A stretch of DNA of 11,517 nucleotides from CAYNNP01 sp964398215 (GTDB lineage: Bacteria > Planctomycetota > Planctomycetia > Pirellulales > Pirellulaceae): the NCBI GenBank assembly GCA_964398215.1, contig CAYNNP010000216.1, forward strand, positions 1-11,517, given 5' to 3'. Position 1 is the stretch's first letter. The number at the start of each line of letters is the position of its first letter. The notes under the pieces are model-generated. The model ran no database searches, was not told where the DNA came from, and was given only the letters and a program-made list of their open reading frames with translations. Both the position numbers and the translations under genes were made by a program. Positions 1-7,360 of this stretch are shown here, piece by piece.

Positions 1-27
1 CATGGCAGTGACAGCCAATCAAGAAAT

Positions 28-62
28 TGTCATTGATCAATTGTCAACTGTCATTTGTCAAT
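28..62. repeat. Degenerate 7-bp tandem repeat, five units
   Basis: Five head-to-tail heptamers can be read on the plus strand: TGTCATT (28-34), GATCAAT (35-41), TGTCAAC (42-48), TGTCATT (49-55) and TGTCAAT (56-62). The consensus is TGTCAWT, or ATTGACA on the minus strand. Register is lost on both sides. The array begins 15 bp past the stop codon of the leftward U32 gene and is clearly more AT-rich than the coding DNA. The first two units contain a 10-bp palindrome (32-41). It resembles the short tandem heptamer arrays known from cyanobacteria and other bacteria. No function can be read from it. Confidence 0.6.
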
Positions 63-76
63 GAGAGAACGAACGC

Positions 77-2590
77 CTACAAAATCGCCAATGGATTGCG
101 TTTGGTCTCCAGCGTGCCTCGGGTAACGCCGACACGGTTGATTGCTTTGAGTTGTTTCCAAACCGAATCCGCTGATACTTCGCCGCTTACTAGTTCCCGA
201 TACAGCTCCAGCGTTGATGTTGTTTCGGCTGCGTTTTCGTTCAACAATTCAACGCGAAAATGACCAACACCCAACTCGGCCAATTCACGCACCAATTCAG
301 CACCACTTTGCGCCTGTTCGTTGTACAGCGTATTTCGGCATGCGACATCGGCTTGCAAGGTATGCTCCGCGCCGACGCGATCTCTGAGTTGTACGACGTG
401 ATCGTCACACGGACGGCCGCAGTTGGTCTTGTTTGTGCCGGGCGATAACACACTGCAAAACACACAGTGCTCCATGTGGAACATCGGCATGTGCTGGTGA
501 ATGACAACTTCGATTGCACTGCCACCGGCGTATCTGATCACGTCCAATAACTGATCGCGGTTCAAGTCATACGAAGCCGTGATGCGTTGCAACCCAAGTC
601 CCAACAACCAATTGGCTGCCAAGTGATTGGCGGCGTTGAGCGAAAAGTCGGCGACGACCGGAACGTCTCGCTGCAAAAAGTAGTCCGCAGCAGCAAGGTT
701 ACGAGCGACAACAAAATCTGGATTGTGTTTGCTGATTGCAATCAGCAGCCCCATCTCGCCGGGCTTTTGCATTCGGACGGTAGCGATACCAATTGGTTTG
801 TTATGTGAACGGGCGACCTGGACTGCCTCGCGATACTCACGAATGTCTTGAAAATCCACATAGACAGAAACCGCATCACTCTCGATCGCCGCCCTCAACT
901 GCTCCATTGTCCTGCACAGCACAGTCAAATGGGTCAAATGGTTTGGCGTGATCGGCTGATCTTTCGCGCGTTCGTTCTCCAGCAGCATTCGGCCAGCGGC
1001 AACATTGACATCTCGAACCGGCGCTTTTGCGACACGATCAGCCATGAGGTCAGCAAGCTCGCGGCGCAGACGATTGAGCATGCCGGCGGGAACCATCGGT
1101 TGGTCATGGATATTCGCTTGAAACGCCCCAAGCTCAAAAACAGTTCCGCCCAAGCGAGCTACTTTTTCTCGAATCATTTCTTTGGTCGCGGGTTGATTCC
1201 TAGCTGCTGACAACAGATCGGTTCCGCGAACAGTCTCTTCAAAGGCACCTACTCGGCCTGTGATCTCCAGTGGCGACCCTACCTTGGCCGTGACCACGAC
1301 ATCCATCAATCGACGGCGCTGGGCATCTTGACCGCTAAAGGTTTGACGTAGCCGCTTGTTCAATTTCGGATCGTCATTTTTGAAAACGGAGTCGTCAACA
1401 TTGACTTGGTCCCAATCGATTTCACCCCGTCCGAAACCGATCCAAGCAGCCTGCCCCTCGGCCAGTGAATCAGCACGTGTCAGAACATCGTTTTCCAGCG
1501 AATAGATTCGACCGCCTTGTGTTCGGTCATCCTCAAAGTTCGTAATCGCAAGTCCATCGCCAAGCGCAACCGGTGCGTCCAGCCAAACTTTCAGTCGACC
1601 GTCTTGGACTTCGATGATCGTTCCAAGTTCAATGCCTCGTTTTGCGGATGACTGCGCGGGCACCAATTGTTTGTGATTGTTGCCTTCCAACCAGCCAGGA
1701 GAAAAACCGCGCGAGAACGAGAGTTCCATTTCGCGTTTGGATCGCTCATCAATATTCACGCCGCGGCCCGCCAGCGTTTCATCGATTGCCTTGCGATAGT
1801 GGCCTGTGATATTCGCAACGTACTCTGGCGTTTTAAGACGTCCTTCGATCTTTAGCGATCGCACGCCCGCGTCGATCAAATCGGGAATCGCTGCGTATCC
1901 CGCCAAGTCTTGCGGACTTAGCAAATAGCGTTGGTCGCCCAAGTCACGGTACTTGCCATCGCAAACCAATTCGTAAGGCAAGCGGCACGCCTGCGCGCAC
2001 TGTCCTCGATTTGCGCTTCGTCCGCCCAACGATTCACTCGTCAAACATTGTCCCGAATACGCCACGCACAGTGCGCCGTGGATAAAGACCTCCAAGGGCA
2101 TGTCTGTTGCCAAAGCAATCTTGCGGATCTCGGCAACCGACAATTCACGCGCTAGCACTACACGCGCCAACCCAATTTGCGCAGCAACCGCAATGGTCTC
2201 TGCGCTGGTCAGGCTCATTTGAGTCGATGCATGAATTTCCAGCTCGGGACAAATCGTTCGCACCAACCGCGCGACGCCAAAGTCTTGAATCAACACTCCA
2301 TCGACACCCGCCTCAGCGACTTGCTCGACAACATCCACCAGTCGAGGCAGTTCCGATGGAAAGACCAAGGTGTTCATCGTCACATAAGCGCGAATACCAC
2401 GCGAGCGCAGCAGGCTCATCACATCGGGCAGATCTGGCAACCCAAAATTCTTGGCCCGGAACCGAGCATTGAAACCACAATCTAACCCAAAGTAGATTGC
2501 ATCAGCACCATTTTCGATCGCCGCGTGCACACACTCCCAGTCACCAGCGGGAGACAGCAGTTCAATATTTTCGGATGTTTGGTCGTTCAT
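77..2590 (-). CDS. U32-family (peptidase-like) protein, long form with two Cys clusters
   Basis: This 837-aa protein starts LLSPAGDWECVHAAIENGAD, the typical N-terminus of the U32 TIM-barrel fold. A near-perfect U32 signature, EVFIHGALCVAYSGQC, lies at residues 167-182, followed by C198 and C202. The spacing of C175, C182 and C198 resembles the 4Fe-4S ligands of UbiU. Residues of about 310-520 form the middle region usual in RlhA-like members. A second U32-like half (about 550-760) contains IEVVIHQHMPMFHMEHC (693-709) and then C712, C724 and C728. Characterised relatives act in RNA hydroxylation (RlhA on 23S rRNA, TrhP on tRNA) or O2-independent ubiquinone hydroxylation (UbiU/UbiV). True peptidase activity is doubtful. 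The protein is longer than E. coli RlhA (653 aa), and no signal peptide is present. The gene starts 66 nt after the upstream amidohydrolase gene. The ATG has no clear spaced Shine-Dalgarno site. The family is certain, but the substrate is unknown; RNA modification is the best guess. Confidence 0.93.
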   Translation of the reverse strand: MNDQTSENIELLSPAGDWECVHAAIENGADAIYFGLDCGFNARFRAKNFGLPDLPDVMSLLRSRGIRAYVTMNTLVFPSELPRLVDVVEQVAEAGVDGVLIQDFGVARLVRTICPELEIHASTQMSLTSAETIAVAAQIGLARVVLARELSVAEIRKIALATDMPLEVFIHGALCVAYSGQCLTSESLGGRSANRGQCAQACRLPYELVCDGKYRDLGDQRYLLSPQDLAGYAAIPDLIDAGVRSLKIEGRLKTPEYVANITGHYRKAIDETLAGRGVNIDERSKREMELSFSRGFSPGWLEGNNHKQLVPAQSSAKRGIELGTIIEVQDGRLKVWLDAPVALGDGLAITNFEDDRTQGGRIYSLENDVLTRADSLAEGQAAWIGFGRGEIDWDQVNVDDSVFKNDDPKLNKRLRQTFSGQDAQRRRLMDVVVTAKVGSPLEITGRVGAFEETVRGTDLLSAARNQPATKEMIREKVARLGGTVFELGAFQANIHDQPMVPAGMLNRLRRELADLMADRVAKAPVRDVNVAAGRMLLENERAKDQPITPNHLTHLTVLCRTMEQLRAAIESDAVSVYVDFQDIREYREAVQVARSHNKPIGIATVRMQKPGEMGLLIAISKHNPDFVVARNLAAADYFLQRDVPVVADFSLNAANHLAANWLLGLGLQRITASYDLNRDQLLDVIRYAGGSAIEVVIHQHMPMFHMEHCVFCSVLSPGTNKTNCGRPCDDHVVQLRDRVGAEHTLQADVACRNTLYNEQAQSGAELVRELAELGVGHFRVELLNENAAETTSTLELYRELVSGEVSADSVWKQLKAINRVGVTRGTLETKRNPLAIL

Positions 2591-2656
2591 CCCCAGAGTA
2601 TGGCTTCTGGAGCTCGGATTGGGAATTGATTTAATGAGACGAAGCCAAAGATCAGA

Positions 2657-5600
2657 TCACTGGCGACTGCGGTGGCAGCTGCAGCCAATGCCGTGTTCTA
2701 CCGTTGCCTGGATCGTCATCCCGCTCTCGTTGTCGTGCCAATAAAACGGGGCCCGCGGGGCGCTGCTGCCGAAGCGGTTCATCCGATTGGCTTCGTAGGT
2801 TTCACCGTTCGCGATCACATACTGGATTTTTTCGGTATCGCGAATTCGCTTGGTCGGATCGGCGCCCCGTTGATAGATCACCAAATCTGCCAGCTTGCCT
2901 TTTTCGATCGAGCCCAGATCACCGTCCAATCCCAAGTACTTTGCACCGTTGATCGTTCCACATGTCAGTGCTTGCATCGGCGTCATACCGCCCTGCACGA
3001 AACTCCACATTTCCCAGTGAGTACAAACGCCATTGAGTTGACCGTGCCCGCCCGCCTGAACCAGACCGCCTTGAGCGACAACCTGCTTTGCGATCTCAGC
3101 GACGCGTATGTGGTTGTAGTCTTCGTCGGGAGACTTCTGGCGACGACGTGATCGTGGATTCAGAACGTGAGGCGGAATGAAAGTCTGCAGACGCGGGTGC
3201 AACCACAGGTCATCAATCTGGTACCAATACTGTTCGCCAGAAATTCCTCCATAAGCAACATTCAAAGTCGGCGTGTATCCAACCCCGGTATCGCGCCAAA
3301 GATCCATGACGTCATCGTAAGCCGTTTGCACCGGCAGCGTATGTTCGATTCCTGTATGACCGTCAACGATCATGGTCATGTTATGCATGAAAGTCGATCC
3401 GCCTTCGGGAACCACCATCATGTTCATCTCTCGTGCAGCTTGCAGTATTTGTTGTCGCTGATCACGTCGCGGCTGATTGTAGCTTTTGACAGTGAATGCA
3501 CCTACGGCTTTCATGCGGCGCAAATGGAATTTCGCATCGTCCAGGCTATCCACCTGCGCTTTGAAGGCTCCTGTCGCGCCGTACAAAATTGTTCCCGTCG
3601 AAAAAGTGCGCGGCGCCGTGATCGTTCCCGCCTTTGTCATTTCACTGGCAGCAAAAATACTGTGCGTATCATTGCTTGGGTCGTGAACAGTGGTCACTCC
3701 GAAAGCCAATCGTGCATAGTCAACCCAGTTTTGCTGCGGCGTGATCCCAGTGGACGCTTGCGCGCCATGAGCATGTGTGTCAATAAAACCGGGACTCACA
3801 GTCTGCCCCTTGGCATCGATTTTGAATGCGTCCGTTGGAATCTCTACCTTGCCGAATTTGCCAACCGCAACAATGCGATTGCCTTGGATCACGATACAGC
3901 CGCGATCGATCACGCCCGCCTTGCCCATCGTTACGATTCGCGCATTGACAATCGCAATTGAACCCTTCGGCTTAGCATGATCATGCTGAAAACCAATCGC
4001 GACTTCGGTGACCTTCGGCTCTTCTTCGCCCAACGGACATGTGAATAGATTCGGTCCCAAGCTCCAATGCACACTGCTGCTATCGCCTGAAAAATGGATG
4101 AAGTCGCCTGCTTCGCTGCTGACCCGTTGGATCGGCAAACCCTTTGCATCGGGGCCAACCGAAATCGTCTTTCCTGCCATCACAAAAGGCGCGACATGAA
4201 CATGAAACCGCTCGATAAAGGCAATCGACTTTCCGTTAGGAGCAACTCGAAAATCGGTTGCCCACACACTTGTATAGTGAACTTGTTGGTCATTGCCGCT
4301 CAAATCCATCGAACAGAGTTTTAGATTGTCCGCGTCCTTGCCAGAGTCGTTTTCGGTGTAGAAAACGCGAGCGTTCGAATTTCCGAAATGTGGATTCGAA
4401 CCGCCCTTTGAAATTCGCTTTGGTTTTCCGTCGCGCGCCGCAACGCTGTACAGGCCAGGGTCTTGTGACCACAGCGACGATGTGATCCGCCCGCCGGTCA
4501 CTTTTTGATAGACAACCGTTTTTCCGTTCGGTGCGAACACCGGTTTCACATAATGGCCTGGCTGCTCAGTCACCCTCCAGTTTTCATCCACACCCACATC
4601 AACCGAAGCGATGCGAACGGATCCCAATGTTTGATCGTTCCAAGTCGAATACACAATGTGTTGACCGTCGCGAGAAAAGCTGGGGTAAAACTCAAAGTGT
4701 TGATCGTGGTCGGTCAACCGACGCGGCTTGCCGTCTGGCAAATCCTTTACATAGATGTGCCCGAGAGCTTGATAGGCAACGCGATCACCTTTCGGCGAAA
4801 CCGTCACCCACCGCAACATTTTTACATCGAACTTGTCTTCGCCAACGGGGATCGGAAAGCGAACCGCGGGCTTGATCGTGCGACGATCCTTGATGTGAAA
4901 CGGGATCACCTTGGCCGAACCGTCAGCGATCTTGATTCGGCGAATCTTTCCCTTGGCCCATGCGATGATGAACTTGCCATTGGGTGTCCAAGCGAATGAC
5001 GGATAGACGCCGTGGATCGCCCAAGCTTCCTGCATATCGCGTTCCAACAAATCGTAGACCAAACGTACTTTGCCTGACTCCAAATCGTACAAGTGCAATC
5101 CGGTCTTGGCACCAACACGTCGGACAAAGGCTAGTGTTTTGCCATCGGGCGAAGGCGTTGGACGGCAAGCACCACCTGGGCCACGAATGATGGTTTCCGT
5201 TTCGCCAGTCGCCAATTCCAAACGCTTGATCGCGTAGATTCCCTTGGTCGAATCCTTGTCGTATTCGAAAGTCGATCCAGGTGTCGCATCCAGACAATAG
5301 TAAACGTACTTTCCGTCGCGCGAGTAAACGGGTTCATTGACGTCTTTCTGTTCGTTCGCTTTCTTGGTCAACTGCAGACCAGCGCTAGCGCCTTTTGAGA
5401 TCGCGTCTCGATGAAACATCCAAATCTCGCCTGCCCCCAATGACCTGCGACTTGTGAAGTGCTTGCGCGCAACGATGTACTTGCCATCGGGCGACCAAGC
5501 GGGACCATTGATCAAGCGATACGTTTCGTCGGTGACCTGAGTGGGGTTCTTTCCATTGGCGCCGATAACCCAAATATTGTCGCCAGCCTTTGTACTTTTG

Positions 5601-6022
5601 CCGTGACGATCGCTAGTAAAAGCGACCTGTTTTCCATTGGGACTGAACCGCGGCTGCATGTCCCAGGCAACACCTGAAGTCAGCTTCTTTGGAAAACCAC
5701 GTTTCGCCTTGCCGTCGGCACCACTGATTGGCATCTGGTACAAGTCGCCCAACAAGTCAAAAACGATCTGCTTGCCGTCAGGGCTGACATCCAAGTTGAT
5801 CCAGGTGCCTTCGGTTGTATCGATCGGCTGCTGACGATTAGGACCCGGTGTGGATTCAATATTCCACTTGTCCGCATCGTCTTTTTGCGAGGTCTTTTCG
5901 TGCTTGTGTTTCGCAGAACCGGGCTTGGCTTTTCCAGCTTTTCGATTTTTGGCCATCACCGGGGCGGCTTGGGCGACTGCCAAAATCAACACGATCAAAA
6001 ACGCCGAATGTTTAAATTGCAC
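2657..6022 (-). CDS. Secreted TolB-like beta-propeller plus amidohydrolase fusion protein
   Basis: I place the start at GTG 6022 (1121 aa). From there the N-terminus MQFKHSAFLIVLILAVAQAA is a clean signal peptide; a GTG at 6094 would add 24 residues in front of it. A Lys-rich linker follows. About ten PD40/TolB-type repeats (S/A/T-P-D/N-G-K) then begin near residues 80, 127, 177, 234, 291, 346, 409, 450, 497 and 594, forming one or two propellers. From about 690 an amidohydrolase domain runs to the C-terminus: SPGFIDTHAHG gives the metal-binding H750 and H752, K846 in FTVKSY is the likely bridging lysine, and IEH gives H894. The end of the barrel reads GGHGQLNG (H993), where the canonical Asp would be expected. 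This architecture is known in Bacteroidetes and Planctomycetes and is usually annotated as amidohydrolase or PD40 protein. It presumably hydrolyses a C-N bond in the periplasm, possibly in a peptide or cyclic amide, but the substrate cannot be told. The SMP-30-like gene lies upstream on the same strand and the U32 gene downstream. Confidence 0.93.
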   Translation of the reverse strand: MQFKHSAFLIVLILAVAQAAPVMAKNRKAGKAKPGSAKHKHEKTSQKDDADKWNIESTPGPNRQQPIDTTEGTWINLDVSPDGKQIVFDLLGDLYQMPISGADGKAKRGFPKKLTSGVAWDMQPRFSPNGKQVAFTSDRHGKSTKAGDNIWVIGANGKNPTQVTDETYRLINGPAWSPDGKYIVARKHFTSRRSLGAGEIWMFHRDAISKGASAGLQLTKKANEQKDVNEPVYSRDGKYVYYCLDATPGSTFEYDKDSTKGIYAIKRLELATGETETIIRGPGGACRPTPSPDGKTLAFVRRVGAKTGLHLYDLESGKVRLVYDLLERDMQEAWAIHGVYPSFAWTPNGKFIIAWAKGKIRRIKIADGSAKVIPFHIKDRRTIKPAVRFPIPVGEDKFDVKMLRWVTVSPKGDRVAYQALGHIYVKDLPDGKPRRLTDHDQHFEFYPSFSRDGQHIVYSTWNDQTLGSVRIASVDVGVDENWRVTEQPGHYVKPVFAPNGKTVVYQKVTGGRITSSLWSQDPGLYSVAARDGKPKRISKGGSNPHFGNSNARVFYTENDSGKDADNLKLCSMDLSGNDQQVHYTSVWATDFRVAPNGKSIAFIERFHVHVAPFVMAGKTISVGPDAKGLPIQRVSSEAGDFIHFSGDSSSVHWSLGPNLFTCPLGEEEPKVTEVAIGFQHDHAKPKGSIAIVNARIVTMGKAGVIDRGCIVIQGNRIVAVGKFGKVEIPTDAFKIDAKGQTVSPGFIDTHAHGAQASTGITPQQNWVDYARLAFGVTTVHDPSNDTHSIFAASEMTKAGTITAPRTFSTGTILYGATGAFKAQVDSLDDAKFHLRRMKAVGAFTVKSYNQPRRDQRQQILQAAREMNMMVVPEGGSTFMHNMTMIVDGHTGIEHTLPVQTAYDDVMDLWRDTGVGYTPTLNVAYGGISGEQYWYQIDDLWLHPRLQTFIPPHVLNPRSRRRQKSPDEDYNHIRVAEIAKQVVAQGGLVQAGGHGQLNGVCTHWEMWSFVQGGMTPMQALTCGTINGAKYLGLDGDLGSIEKGKLADLVIYQRGADPTKRIRDTEKIQYVIANGETYEANRMNRFGSSAPRAPFYWHDNESGMTIQATVEHGIGCSCHRSRQ

Positions 6023-6167
6023 TATCAAGAACTCTGTTTCGAAAAGCGAGTTGGGACGAATTGGGCACAAGCACAGTCTAATCAGTGAAGTCACAAGATC
6101 CGCCGATCACGCCGGATTTATCTTCACTCTCATCGCTACACTTCGGACACCGATAGTAACCGGATAA
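6023..6167 (-). other. Leader between SMP-30-like and amidohydrolase genes
   Basis: These 145 nt separate the upstream stop codon from the preferred GTG start at 6022. An in-frame GTG (6094) and a TTG (6028) also lie here. No convincing promoter hexamers, strong ribosome binding site or U-tract terminator were seen. The only Shine-Dalgarno-like match, AGAG on the minus strand, is about 10 nt upstream of the start and weak. Read-through from the upstream gene is therefore possible, but not shown. Confidence 0.35.
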
Positions 6168-7157
6168 CTACTTCAGCCGGACTCGGCAAAGGTAGCTGTC
6201 AGCGGTGATGTAAAGCGTTTTGCGGTCAGGGCTGAAGGTACAGTTGCTGGTTCGGCCGCCTGTAATCAATCGGCCAAGCAATTTGCCGTCCGGCCGAAAG
6301 ACGTAGATAGCGCCTGGTCCGCTTCCAAAGATCGTGCCGTCTTTGGCAATCGCCAAACCATCGGGCAAGCCTGGAAACTCACTCATGTATTGCTTGGCGT
6401 TGAAGATCACTTTGCCTTCGCCGAGTGTCTGGTCAGCTTTGATTGGAAACGACATCCAGATCGGATTTTCAGGATCACTTTGGGCAACGATCAATGTTTT
6501 TTCGTTAGGCAAGAGACCAATTCCGTTGGGCCGCGCTAGCTGCTTGGTTAACAAATGCAATTTGCCATTTGGATCCAAACGATAGACACCGCAAAAATCC
6601 AATTCGCGTGACGGGTCTTTAGCTCTTTCAGGTAAACCGTAGATAGGATCTGTGAAATAGATCGAACCTTTCGAATCGAAAACCAGATCATTCGGACTGT
6701 TTAGACGTCGACCTTGATAGTTATCAACCAAAGTTCGCTTGCCACCATTTTTGGTCAAAACACTGACGCGACGGTCGCCATGTTCGCAGGCAGTCAATCG
6801 GCCTTTCGAGTCTAGCGCCAAACCGTTCGTACCAGGCTCCAAGCCGTAGTAGGTAACACCGGTGTATCCACTTGGTCGCATGAACAATTCGGTGCCGCGC
6901 GATTCAGACCATTTGAAAATACTGTTGCGCGGAATATCAGAGAACAACAAGTGCCCGCCATCGTCGTCGGCAACCCACACAGGTCCTTCGGTCCACGTGA
7001 ACCCGCCCGCCAGAACTTCGACCTTCGCGTCAGCATCAACGTACGCGTCCAGCCCCGGGTCAAGCCGTTCTATGCGGCCAATGGATTTTGGAGTCTGCGC
7101 GAACGCGGTGCTCGTGAGCAGCAAGGCTCCAAGCATGATTTTACAAAGTGCTTGCAT
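6168..7157 (-). CDS. Secreted SMP-30/gluconolactonase-family lactonase-like protein
   Basis: This 329-aa protein has a signal peptide (MQALCKIMLGALLLTSTAFA, predicted cut before Q21) and a six-bladed SMP-30/LRE propeller. The family's metal and substrate positions can be seen. EGPVW (57-61) carries the metal-ligand Glu, LNSPNDL (152-158) the conserved Asn, ARPNGIGL (208-215) the Asn ligand N211, and LPDGLAI (264-270) the Asp ligand D266. The FTDPIYG segment (168-174) is also typical. All the catalytic ligands look intact, so it probably hydrolyses sugar lactones such as gluconolactone in the periplasm. Close planctomycete relatives are numerous, and their substrates are mostly untested. The start ATG is well supported by the signal peptide, although no strong Shine-Dalgarno site precedes it. 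The gene is the first of three leftward genes and faces the PQQ-like gene across a 203-bp spacer. Confidence 0.93.
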   Translation of the reverse strand: MQALCKIMLGALLLTSTAFAQTPKSIGRIERLDPGLDAYVDADAKVEVLAGGFTWTEGPVWVADDDGGHLLFSDIPRNSIFKWSESRGTELFMRPSGYTGVTYYGLEPGTNGLALDSKGRLTACEHGDRRVSVLTKNGGKRTLVDNYQGRRLNSPNDLVFDSKGSIYFTDPIYGLPERAKDPSRELDFCGVYRLDPNGKLHLLTKQLARPNGIGLLPNEKTLIVAQSDPENPIWMSFPIKADQTLGEGKVIFNAKQYMSEFPGLPDGLAIAKDGTIFGSGPGAIYVFRPDGKLLGRLITGGRTSNCTFSPDRKTLYITADSYLCRVRLK

Positions 7158-7360
7158 GATTCTGTCATTGCGTGACTAGGAAGTTGGACGTCAGCAAAAA
7201 ATTGTACTTCGCACATCAGCACCAGTGGGTATCGCTTTTGAGCATATTGGCGGCGAAGATTGAATCCAGGTAGTTCGATGTTGCTTATTCACGCTGCAGG
7301 AGTGACAATTCGAGTTGGACGGGGCGACCGGAAGTAGAAGTGATCCTTGGAGAACGAGTG
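7158..7360. promoter_or_regulatory. Divergent intergenic region (promoters expected)
   Basis: These 203 bp separate two start codons that point away from each other, so at least two promoters should lie here. I found no convincing -35/-10 pair on either strand. The best single match is a minus-strand TACAAT (plus strand 7200-7205), about 40 nt upstream of the SMP-30-like start, without a matching -35. Shared regulation of the two flanking genes is possible but not demonstrated. Confidence 0.4.
7347..7354 (+). promoter_or_regulatory. Ribosome binding site that decides the PQQ-like start
   Basis: TTGGAGAA places a GGAG core about 8 nt upstream of ATG 7361. An in-frame GTG at 7340 is less likely because the purine-rich site would lie inside the gene, and it would put seven extra residues in front of a clean signal peptide. 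Confidence 0.6.

Noticed and set aside
1..62. CRISPR-like reading of the short repeats at the left edge
   Set aside because: Units are 7 bp and contiguous, without spacers, so this is a tandem repeat and not a CRISPR array.
3167..3961. 264-codon open frame on the plus strand
   Set aside because: It lies entirely antisense to the amidohydrolase domain, whose motifs are unambiguous. Composition is what a mirrored coding frame gives, and no domain is recognisable.
6102..6121. Possible hairpin (ATCCG/CGGAT) between the SMP-30-like and amidohydrolase genes
   Set aside because: The stem is only 5 bp and no T-tract follows, so it is not a supported terminator.
7200..7205. TACAAT -10-like box on the minus strand before the SMP-30-like gene
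   Set aside because: No acceptable -35 lies 16-18 bp upstream, so it was not called as a promoter.
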